This document shows positions 57,277-64,000 of a DNA stretch of 64,000 bases, one piece after another. The stretch's first letter is position 1; each line of letters begins with the position of its first letter. A program made the translations under genes and the position numbers. The DNA is taken from NCBI RefSeq assembly GCF_014842975.1, contig NZ_JACYXK010000025.1, forward strand, positions 1-64,000, given 5' to 3'. The notes beneath the pieces are model-generated. The model worked only from the letters and a program-made list of their open reading frames with translations. It did not search any database and was not told the origin of the DNA. Source of the DNA: Rhodanobacter sp. DHB23. GTDB lineage: Bacteria; Pseudomonadota; Gammaproteobacteria; Xanthomonadales; Rhodanobacteraceae.

Positions 57277-58419
57277 ATGAACGATTTAGCTTTGACCAAT
57301 GCGCGCATCGTGCTCGACGATGGCGTCATCCACGGCACCCTGATCGCCCGCAACGGCATGATCCGGCTGGTGGAGGAAGGATCGACGCAGGCGCCGGGCG
57401 CCATCGACTGCGAAGGCGATTACGTCATCCCGGGCTTGATCGAGCTGCACACCGACAATCTCGAAAAACACCTGATGCCGCGCGCCGGCGTGTTGTGGCC
57501 CTCGATCCCCGCCGTGCTGACGCATGACGCCCAGGTGGTCGCCGCCGGCATCACCACGGTATTCGACGCGCTGTCGGTGGGCGACGTGGAAGAGGAAAGC
57601 GTGCGCATCGATACCTTGCGCAGCACCTACGACGCCATCCTCGATGGCCAGTCCAGCGGCGCATTGCGCGCCGACCACTGGATCCACCTGCGTTGCGAGC
57701 TGGCCTATCCGCGCCTGCTGGAAACGCTGGAACCGCTGATGGACCACGGCAGCGTGCGGTTGGTCTCGCTGATGGACCACACCCCGGGCCAGCGCCAGTA
57801 CCGCGACCTCGCGCAATACCGCAAGTACTACAGCAAGAACCACATGAGCTGGACCGAAGACGAGTTCGCCGAGGTGGTGAAGCGCCGCACCGAACAGCAG
57901 GCGCAATACAGCGCCCGGCATGAAAGCGCCGTGCTGGCCATGGCCCACGGCCGCGACGTGGTGCTGGCCAGCCACGACGACACCGATGCGCGGCAGGTGG
58001 AACACGCACAACGCATCGGCGTGACGATCTCCGAATTCCCGACCACGCAGGAAGCCGCCGACGCGGCGCATGCGCATGGGCTCACCACGATCATGGGTGC
58101 GCCGAACGTCGTGCGCGGCGGCTCGCACTCGGGCAACGTCGCGGCGCTGGAGCTGGCGCGCACCCACCGCCTGGACATGCTGTCGTCCGACTACGTCCCG
58201 GCCAGCCTGCTGCACGGCGCCTTCCTGCTGCATGCGCAGGCCGGCTGGTCGATGCCCAGGGCGATGGCGACGGTGAGCCGCAATCCGGCGAAGGCGCTGG
58301 GTTTCGACGACCGCGGCTCGCTGAAGGCCGGCATGCGCGCCGATGTGGTGCGCATGCGCGAGGTGGCTGGCCTGCCGATCGTGCGTAATGTCTGGGTGGG
58401 CGGGCAGCGCGCGTTCTGA
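57277..58419 (+). CDS. phnM: Ribose 1-methylphosphonate 5-triphosphate diphosphatase
   Basis: A 380-aa amidohydrolase-fold enzyme releasing pyrophosphate to give the PhnJ substrate. Metal-site region GLIELHTDNLEKHLMPR, then MDHTPGQRQY, LASHDDTDARQVEHA and GGSHSGN. The PhnM-specific segment is NHMSWTEDEFAEVV. The preceding gap has no strong ribosome site, so translation may depend on readthrough from phnL or weak initiation. Terminator follows. Confidence 0.94.
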   Translation: MNDLALTNARIVLDDGVIHGTLIARNGMIRLVEEGSTQAPGAIDCEGDYVIPGLIELHTDNLEKHLMPRAGVLWPSIPAVLTHDAQVVAAGITTVFDALSVGDVEEESVRIDTLRSTYDAILDGQSSGALRADHWIHLRCELAYPRLLETLEPLMDHGSVRLVSLMDHTPGQRQYRDLAQYRKYYSKNHMSWTEDEFAEVVKRRTEQQAQYSARHESAVLAMAHGRDVVLASHDDTDARQVEHAQRIGVTISEFPTTQEAADAAHAHGLTTIMGAPNVVRGGSHSGNVAALELARTHRLDMLSSDYVPASLLHGAFLLHAQAGWSMPRAMATVSRNPAKALGFDDRGSLKAGMRADVVRMREVAGLPIVRNVWVGGQRAF

Positions 58420-58478
58420 GCTTGTTCCATCGCTTGCCTTGCAGGCGGCGGCATGACGGCAAGCTGCAATGGGCATCG

Positions 58479-58514
58479 TGGAAAGCAGGGGTCAAACCCT
58501 GCTTTTTCATTTTC
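58479..58514 (+). terminator. Terminator after phnM
   Basis: AAAGCAGGG-GTCAAA-CCCTGCTTT followed by TTCATTTT (arms about 58482-58506). Confidence 0.8.
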
Positions 58515-58839
58515 GATCGCCGCGTCCGCAGGTGCCGCCGTTGCACGACAACGGCGGATCGTTGGCCCGCGCGAACGGCCGCGCGAAACCCATCGCGTCG
58601 CGCAATTTCATGCGCGTTTCCGCGCGAAATGCATGCCCTGTTCGCGCGCGCGAAAGATCTCCCGAAGCCGCGCGCATCCGCGGCGCAATGCACACCGGCA
58701 AAGACGATAGACAGCCGACGAACTTGGCTAGGCCAAGTCACAGGCGTTTCATCGCCGCTCCCTAGCCTTCCCCGGGTTGCAGCATCAGGCCTTTGTGCCG
58801 GCACTTTTCCGTTAATACACCCTTGAGGGGGATGCCATC
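58515..58839 (+). promoter_or_regulatory. Long leader region of the TonB receptor gene with a palindrome
   Basis: 325 bp without a credible gene. Contains several CGCGCGAAA direct repeats around 58563-58665 and an ACTTGGC-TAG-GCCAAGT perfect inverted repeat at 58722-58738. A possible -10 TAATAC lies at 58813-58818, but no matching -35. It is presumably where the nutrient-responsive control of the receptor acts; the regulator is unknown. Confidence 0.4.
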
Positions 58840-61509
58840 TTGAAGATCAATCCAATCACCTGCGCGGTACTGGCCGCGCTCGCGGTAAGTCGCGTGTCCC
58901 ATGCCGACACCACCACGCCGCCGGCTCCGGCGGCCCAGCCCGCCGCGGCGGTCACCCAACCGTCGCAGCCGACGCCGTCCGCCAACTCCGGCGCGGCCAA
59001 CACGCCCAGCACGGCCAACGCAGCCACGCTCGGCACGGTCAACGTGACCGCGCAGCACACCGTGCAGGACATCCAGCAGGTGCCGATCACGATCCAGGCC
59101 TTCACCGGCGCCACGCTGCAGCAGCTGAACGTCCAGGATTTCCAGGACATCATCAAGTACCTGCCCAACGTGACCTTCGCGACGAACGGTCCGGGCCAGG
59201 GCAACATCTACATGCGCGGCCTCAGCACCGGCTTCCTCGGCAACCAGTCCAGCGCATCGATCGCGCCGTTCCCGAACGTCGCGGTGTACCTCGACGACCA
59301 GTCGATGCAGTTCCCGGCGCGCAACCTCGACATCTACATGGTCGACATGGAGCGCCTCGAGGTGCTCGAAGGTCCGCAGGGCACGCTGTTCGGCGGTGGC
59401 GCCGAGGCGGGCGCCGTGCGCTACATCACCAACAAGCCCGACCTCGACAAGGTCAGCGGCAGCGCCGAGGCCAGCGCCGGTGCCACCGCCGGTGGCGGCC
59501 CGAACAATTCCGCCAACGCGGTGCTGAACTTCCCGATCATCCCCGGCACGCTGGCCGTGCGCGGCGTGATCTACAACGACCACCAGGGCGGCTACATCGA
59601 CAACGTGCTGAGCACGTTCACGCGCCAGCCCACCGATGGCGGCGGCGCGATGGCGCCTTACGTGGCCGCCGGCAGCGCCGCGGGCACCAACAATTATTCC
59701 GTGGCGCAGAACAACTGGAACCCGGTCGACTACCAGGGCGCACGCCTGTCCGCGCTGTGGAAGATCAACGACGACTGGAACTTCCTGATCGCCGAGAGCT
59801 ACCAGAACCTGGACGCGAACGGCCAGTCCTCGACCTACCCGGTCGGCACGGATGGCCAGAAGCTCGGCACCGACCAGATCACCTCGTTCGTGCCGGCCTG
59901 GAACAACGACCACTTCACCAACACCTCGTGGACCTTGAACGGCCAGGTCGGCGACCTCTCGCTGGTGTACACCGGCGGCTACACCAACCGCCGCATCAGC
60001 GAGCAGCAGGATTACACCAACTACTCGCGCAGCGCGGGCGGCATGTACTACCAGTGCACCGGCACCTCGGCCGGCCTGTCCAGCGCCGGCAAGCCGATCT
60101 GCTATTCGCCAGTCGGTTACTGGAATGACCACGTCAACAGCACGCACCAGAGCCACGAGCTGCGCCTGATGACACCGGAAGACGGTCGCCTGCGCGCCAT
60201 CGGCGGCCTGTACTACGAAGATTTCAACATCGACGACCACATGGACTTCAACTACAAGACGATCCCGTCTTGTACGCCCGCGAACCTCGCCGCGGCGCTG
60301 GCCGGTGGCTATCCCTGCGTGGCCGATGCGGAATCCTCACCGGGCGTGGTGATGCCCGACAACACCGCGTTCGGTGAAGTCGAGCACCGCGGCTACAAGC
60401 AGGAAGCGGTGTTCGGCTCGGTGTCGTACGACATCGTCCCGGACGTGCTGACCGTGACCGCCGGCACGCGCTACTACCACTATTCCGAATGGCAGACCGG
60501 CACGGAGTTCTACACCACTACCGCGCAGGTGAACGTGCCCAACGGTACCTACGTGGGCAACGACTCGGTGATGAACTACCACCAGGACTACCACGGCTTC
60601 AAGAGCCGCGCGAACCTGCTGTGGAACATCACGCCGGACATGATGCTGTACTACACCTTCTCGCAGGGCTTCCGCCCTGGCGGCTTCAACCGCACCACCT
60701 CCGATGTGGCCAAGCTCGACGGCGTGGCGCAGTACAAGAAGCCGACCAGCTACGCGCCCGACACGTTGACCAACAACGAGATCGGCTTCAAGTCCACGTT
60801 CTTCGACGACCGCCTGCTGCTCAACGCCTCGATCTACGACATGCGTTGGGACAACGTGCAGATGCAGTTCTTCAACCCGTTGGTGCTGGGCAACACCACC
60901 TTCGCGGTCAACGGGCCGAACTACAAGGTGGACGGCGGCGAGCTGCAGTTCCAGGCGCGCATCACCGACGGCCTGTCGCTGATGGGCTCGGCGTCGCTCA
61001 ACCACGCCAAGCAGACCAACTCGCCCTGCCTGGTCGACAACATCCCGGGCTCCGCCGCCTACAACTCGTGCATCGTCGAGACCGGTGCAGTGGGCGCGGT
61101 GTCGTCGTTCGCCAACCCGTTCGGCGAAGTCGGCAGCGTGCCGGCCTTCTCGCCGCGCTCGCAGTACAACCTGCGCCTGCGCTACGACTGGACGCTGGTG
61201 GACAACTACAAGGCGTTCTGGCAGGTCGGCGCCAGCCACATGGGTTCGATGTACAACCAGCCGGCCACCTATCCGAGCGGCGACGGCGTGACCGACATCA
61301 CCACGGTGGAGCTGCGCTACCTGCAGGCCGCCTACACCACTTACGACGCGTCGATCGGCGTGGCCAAGGACAACTGGAACATGTCGATCTTCGGCACCAA
61401 CCTCGGCAACAGCCACGCCAGCACGTTCACCTCGTCGGCCGAATTCATCGAGTCGCAGGTGCCGATCCATCCGCGCGTGATCGGCTTGAAGGTGGGCTTC
61501 AAGTTCTGA
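58840..61509 (+). CDS. TonB-dependent receptor
   Basis: An 889-aa outer-membrane active transporter. The start is TTG at 58840 (GGGGG eight bases upstream; the ATG at 58832 terminates after 3 codons). Signal peptide of about 22 residues, then a Pro/Ala/Gln-rich linker and the plug domain (IQQVPITIQAFTGATLQQLN, MRGLSTG, LEVLEGPQGTLFGGGAEAGA). A 22-strand-type barrel ends in VIGLKVGFKF. The substrate is unknown; no adjacent TonB/ExbB or CAZyme gene indicates it. The TPR-sulfotransferase gene follows after a terminator. Confidence 0.92.
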   Translation: MKINPITCAVLAALAVSRVSHADTTTPPAPAAQPAAAVTQPSQPTPSANSGAANTPSTANAATLGTVNVTAQHTVQDIQQVPITIQAFTGATLQQLNVQDFQDIIKYLPNVTFATNGPGQGNIYMRGLSTGFLGNQSSASIAPFPNVAVYLDDQSMQFPARNLDIYMVDMERLEVLEGPQGTLFGGGAEAGAVRYITNKPDLDKVSGSAEASAGATAGGGPNNSANAVLNFPIIPGTLAVRGVIYNDHQGGYIDNVLSTFTRQPTDGGGAMAPYVAAGSAAGTNNYSVAQNNWNPVDYQGARLSALWKINDDWNFLIAESYQNLDANGQSSTYPVGTDGQKLGTDQITSFVPAWNNDHFTNTSWTLNGQVGDLSLVYTGGYTNRRISEQQDYTNYSRSAGGMYYQCTGTSAGLSSAGKPICYSPVGYWNDHVNSTHQSHELRLMTPEDGRLRAIGGLYYEDFNIDDHMDFNYKTIPSCTPANLAAALAGGYPCVADAESSPGVVMPDNTAFGEVEHRGYKQEAVFGSVSYDIVPDVLTVTAGTRYYHYSEWQTGTEFYTTTAQVNVPNGTYVGNDSVMNYHQDYHGFKSRANLLWNITPDMMLYYTFSQGFRPGGFNRTTSDVAKLDGVAQYKKPTSYAPDTLTNNEIGFKSTFFDDRLLLNASIYDMRWDNVQMQFFNPLVLGNTTFAVNGPNYKVDGGELQFQARITDGLSLMGSASLNHAKQTNSPCLVDNIPGSAAYNSCIVETGAVGAVSSFANPFGEVGSVPAFSPRSQYNLRLRYDWTLVDNYKAFWQVGASHMGSMYNQPATYPSGDGVTDITTVELRYLQAAYTTYDASIGVAKDNWNMSIFGTNLGNSHASTFTSSAEFIESQVPIHPRVIGLKVGFKF

Positions 61510-61540
61510 CCTGCTTGTCTCCCCGGGCAGGACAGTAGAA

Positions 61541-61572
61541 TTGGGATGGGCGCAAGCCCATCCCGTTTTTTC
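61541..61572 (+). terminator. Terminator after the TonB receptor gene
   Basis: GGGATGGGC-GCAA-GCCCATCCC followed by GTTTTTT. Strong intrinsic terminator; the next gene starts 16 bp later, so attenuation or readthrough could also connect them. Confidence 0.85.
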
Positions 61573-61587
61573 GAGATCGTATCCGTG

Positions 61588-63600
61588 ATGAATGCCAAGG
61601 CAGCCGATCCGCTCGCGACGCCGGTGGAACACGCGATCCGGCGCGCGCAGCAGCTGCAATCGGAAGGCCGCCACGAGCAAGCCTTGCAGGCGGCCGAAGC
61701 GCTTGCCGCTGAGATGCCTGAGCATCGCGACGTGCTCTACCTCATCGCCAGGAGCCAGCGTTACCTCGGCATGACCGATGCCGCGCTGCAGACGCTGGCA
61801 CGGATGGAACAGTGGCACCCCCATTTCAGCCGCCTGCACGAGGAGCGCGGCCACTGCCATGTCGTCAAGCGCGATGCGCCGCGCGCGATCGACGCCCTGC
61901 TGCGTGCGGTCAACACCAACCCCGCGCTGCCTTCGAGCTGGAACCTGCTCGAAGGCCTGTACCGCATGACCGGCGACGCCGCCAATGCCGCGACCGCCGC
62001 GGCGCATGTCGCCACGCTCAAGAAGCTGGCGCCGGAAGTGGTGCGCGCCACCAGCCTGTTCTCGGATGGCGACCTGGAGCCCGCCGAGCACACCATCCGT
62101 CCCTACCTGCTGCGGGTCGGCAATGACGTGGAAGGCATGCGCCTGCTCGCGCGCATCGGCCTGGCTCGCGACGTGCTGGACGACGCCGAGTTGCTGCTCG
62201 AAGCCGTGCTCAAGCTGGCGCCCGACTACCACATGGCGCGCTTCGATTACGCGCAGGTGCTGTTCGCGCGGCACCTGTACCAGCGCGCCTGCGCGGAGGC
62301 GGAAAAGTTGCTTGCGATCGATCCGCAACATCTCGACTACCGTGCACTCTACGCCAGCGCCAGCGTGGGCCTTGGCGAACACGAACGCGCCATCGCCTTG
62401 TATCGCGAACTCCTGCGCGACATGCCGGACGCGGCCGACCTGCACCTGTCGCTCGCGCATGCGCTGAAGACGCAAGGGCGGCAGGCCGAGGCCATCGAGG
62501 CCTACCGCGCCGCCACGGCGGCGCGCGCCGACTTCGGCGATGCGTACTGGAGCCTCGCCAACCTCAAGACCTATCGTTTTTCGGACGACGAGATCGCGCG
62601 CATGCAAGCCGGGGAAGCATCGCCGGCCACATCGCTCGCCGACCGCTATCACCTGTGCTTTGCGCTGGGCAAGGCGCTCGAAGACCGCGGCGACTTCACA
62701 GTATCGTGGCAGCACTACGAACGCGGCAATGCGCTCAAGCGTTCCGAGAGCCGCTACCGCCCGGAGATTTTCGAGACAAACACGCGCAGGCAGATCGAGG
62801 TCTGCACGCGCGAATTATTTGCCAGCCGCGCGGGTGCCGGCGATGCCAGCGCGGAGCCCATCTTCATCGTCGGCCTGCCACGTGCCGGCTCCACGCTGAT
62901 CGAACAGATCCTCGCCTCGCATTCGCAGGTCGAGGGCACGCAGGAGCTGGGTGACATCCCGCGCATCGCGCTCGACCTGCAGGGCCGCGATCCCGATCTC
63001 GACGACCCACGCTATCCCGGCGTGCTGGCCGAGCTGCCGCCCGACGAATTCCGCCGGCTGGGTGCGAAGTACCTGCGCGACACGCGCGTCTACCGCAGCG
63101 GCAAGCCGTATTTCATCGACAAGATGCCGAACAACTTCCGACACCTCGGCCTGATCCACCTGATGCTGCCCAACGCGAAGATCATCGACGCGCGGCGCGA
63201 GCCGATGGCCTGCTGCTTCAGCAACTTCAAGCAGCTGTTCGCCAGCGGCCAGGAGTTCACCTATGGCATCGGTGACATCGCACGCTACTACCGCACCTAC
63301 CTCGAGCTGATGCGGCACTGGGACGAGGTGCTGCCGGGTCGCGTGCTGCGCGTGCATCACGAGGACGTGGTGGACGACCTGGAAGGCAGCGTGCGCTGCA
63401 TCCTGGATTTCTGCGGCCTGCCGTTCGAACCGGGCTGCCTGGAGTTCCACAGGACCGCGCGCAGCGTGCGCACGGCCAGTTCCGAACAGGTACGCCGCCC
63501 GATCTTCCGCGACGGCATCGACCAGTGGACGAACTACGCCGCCGAGCTGGCACCGCTCAGGGAGATGCTTGGCGATGCGCTGCTGCGCTATCGCGAGTGA
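61588..63600 (+). CDS. TPR-repeat sulfotransferase family protein
   Basis: A 670-aa cytoplasmic protein: N-terminal TPR repeats (residues ~15-330; e.g. EGRHEQALQAAEALAAEMPE, GEHERAIALYRELLRDMPDA) and a C-terminal sulfotransferase domain. The domain has a PAPS-binding loop in IFIVGLPRAGSTLIEQILAS and the 3'-phosphate site near IIDARREPMACCFSNF. Such genes often follow TonB receptors in Xanthomonads and Caulobacter relatives. The sulfated acceptor is unknown. Start ATG 61588. Confidence 0.88.
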   Translation: MNAKAADPLATPVEHAIRRAQQLQSEGRHEQALQAAEALAAEMPEHRDVLYLIARSQRYLGMTDAALQTLARMEQWHPHFSRLHEERGHCHVVKRDAPRAIDALLRAVNTNPALPSSWNLLEGLYRMTGDAANAATAAAHVATLKKLAPEVVRATSLFSDGDLEPAEHTIRPYLLRVGNDVEGMRLLARIGLARDVLDDAELLLEAVLKLAPDYHMARFDYAQVLFARHLYQRACAEAEKLLAIDPQHLDYRALYASASVGLGEHERAIALYRELLRDMPDAADLHLSLAHALKTQGRQAEAIEAYRAATAARADFGDAYWSLANLKTYRFSDDEIARMQAGEASPATSLADRYHLCFALGKALEDRGDFTVSWQHYERGNALKRSESRYRPEIFETNTRRQIEVCTRELFASRAGAGDASAEPIFIVGLPRAGSTLIEQILASHSQVEGTQELGDIPRIALDLQGRDPDLDDPRYPGVLAELPPDEFRRLGAKYLRDTRVYRSGKPYFIDKMPNNFRHLGLIHLMLPNAKIIDARREPMACCFSNFKQLFASGQEFTYGIGDIARYYRTYLELMRHWDEVLPGRVLRVHHEDVVDDLEGSVRCILDFCGLPFEPGCLEFHRTARSVRTASSEQVRRPIFRDGIDQWTNYAAELAPLREMLGDALLRYRE

Positions 63601-63646
63601 TCGCCGCTACTGCGGTCCGCGCCAGTCTTGCCGGCAGTGACTTTTC

Positions 63647-63784
63647 CCTTCTCCCGTCGGGAGAAGGTGGCCCAGAGGGCCGGATGAGGGTTCGGGCGAA
63701 GCGAGGCATCACAGCCATCTCGAAACTTGCAGTCCGCTCCAAGCCCGAACCCTCACCCCAACCCCTCTCCCGTCGGGAGAGGGG
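63647..63784. repeat. Large composite family C palindrome, copy 4
   Basis: CCTTCTCCCG-T-CGGGAGAAGG (63647-63667) and CCCCTCTCCCG-T-CGGGAGAGGGG (63762-63784) flank an inner inverted pair GAGGGTTCGGGC / GCCCGAACCCTC (about 63686 and 63743). The whole 138 bp can form one cruciform. It fills the gap between the TPR-sulfotransferase gene and the gene at the right edge. Confidence 0.85.
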
Positions 63785-63870
63785 CTTCAAGCCACTGAGC
63801 CCTGCCGCCCATCCGGTTGCTGGATGATGGTCGGGACAGGCGAGCGTTTCCGGTTTTCCTTGCAGGTACT

Positions 63871-64000
63871 TCAAGCCACCGCCGGCAACGCAATCGGCGC
63901 GCGCGCGCGTCGCGCCTTCTCGTGGAAGTAGAGCGCCGACACCAGCGTGATCAACATGCCGATGCCCGACAGTGTCATCACCGTGTCGGCGTAGAACGAG
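63871..64000 (-). CDS. Membrane protein C-terminus, cut by the window edge
   Basis: The last 42 codons of a minus-strand gene: ...SFYADTVMTLSGIGMLITLV then SALYFHEKARRARAPIALPA, ending TGA at 63871. One hydrophobic helix followed by a basic cytoplasmic tail, as at the end of a polytopic transporter; MFS is possible but cannot be shown. The 5' end lies outside the window. Confidence 0.6.
   Translation of the reverse strand, partial: SFYADTVMTLSGIGMLITLVSALYFHEKARRARAPIALPAVA

Noticed and set aside
58722-58738. Sigma-54 promoter at TTGGCTAGGCCAAG before the TonB receptor gene
   Set aside because: GG-N10 is followed by TC rather than GC, and the sequence is better explained as a perfect inverted repeat.

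Overview
The window is GC-rich, gene-dense chromosomal DNA. Gene content and order suggest a gammaproteobacterium of the Xanthomonadales, most likely Rhodanobacteraceae (Dyella, Rhodanobacter or Luteibacter type). This rests on recognised families: a GDSL autotransporter, a TonB receptor beside a TPR-sulfotransferase, a biotin operon with bioC and bioH, an ECF operon, and abundant REP-like palindromes. No rRNA, tRNA, CRISPR array, transposase or prophage gene was recognised. 

Layout. 1-13.1 kb: rhomboid protease, glutamine amidotransferase plus a GspE-type ATPase, glyQS, an HTH regulator, a YbaY-like lipoprotein, a GDSL autotransporter and tex. 13.2-16.6 kb: GYF_2-RDD membrane protein, mnmG, then 545 bp without a protein gene that holds two convergent structured elements (candidate small RNAs) and a CRP-like site abutting a sigma-54-type promoter for a 61-aa protein. 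16.8-28.1 kb: pepN, a sugar epimerase-like gene with a serine/threonine dehydratase-like gene, sterol desaturase-like protein, DMT exporter, tag, truC, ubiB-ubiJ, trmL, punctuated by a ~75-bp palindrome present four times. 28.2-28.7 kb: two tandem paralogous small membrane proteins behind a consensus sigma-54 promoter. 28.8-37.8 kb: M16 peptidase, a lipoprotein, and a five-gene MarR-controlled FUSC/DUF1656/HlyD/outer-membrane-factor efflux operon with a perfect palindromic operator. 38-41.3 kb: an ECF sigma operon whose first gene carries an in-frame amber codon, then pssA. 41.3-47 kb: biotin operon bioB-bioF-trhO-bioH-bioC, divergent from comF, with a BirA-like inverted repeat between them. 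47.3-50.6 kb: an orphan secreted HExxH protein, ubiA, DUF1304 and TfoX-N proteins. 50.6-58.4 kb: a C-P lyase locus: phnF, a DUF1045 gene and phnN on the minus strand, phnGHIJKLM on the plus strand, with a perfect PhnF-type operator between. 58.5-64 kb: TonB-dependent receptor, TPR-sulfotransferase, a composite repeat, and the 3' end of a membrane protein.

How it works together. Most clusters are translationally coupled (ATGA/GTGA overlaps). The phn block encodes the core methylphosphonate-degrading machinery (PhnGHIJ, PhnK/L, PhnM, PhnN) but no PhnCDE transporter, PhnO or PhnP here. The biotin block lacks bioA and bioD. The most unusual signals are the sigma-54 promoters driving tiny proteins of unknown function, palindromic repeats that supply stop codons or in-frame tails to housekeeping genes (mnmG, trmL, DMT exporter, trhO, phnI), and the amber-interrupted ECF-operon gene.
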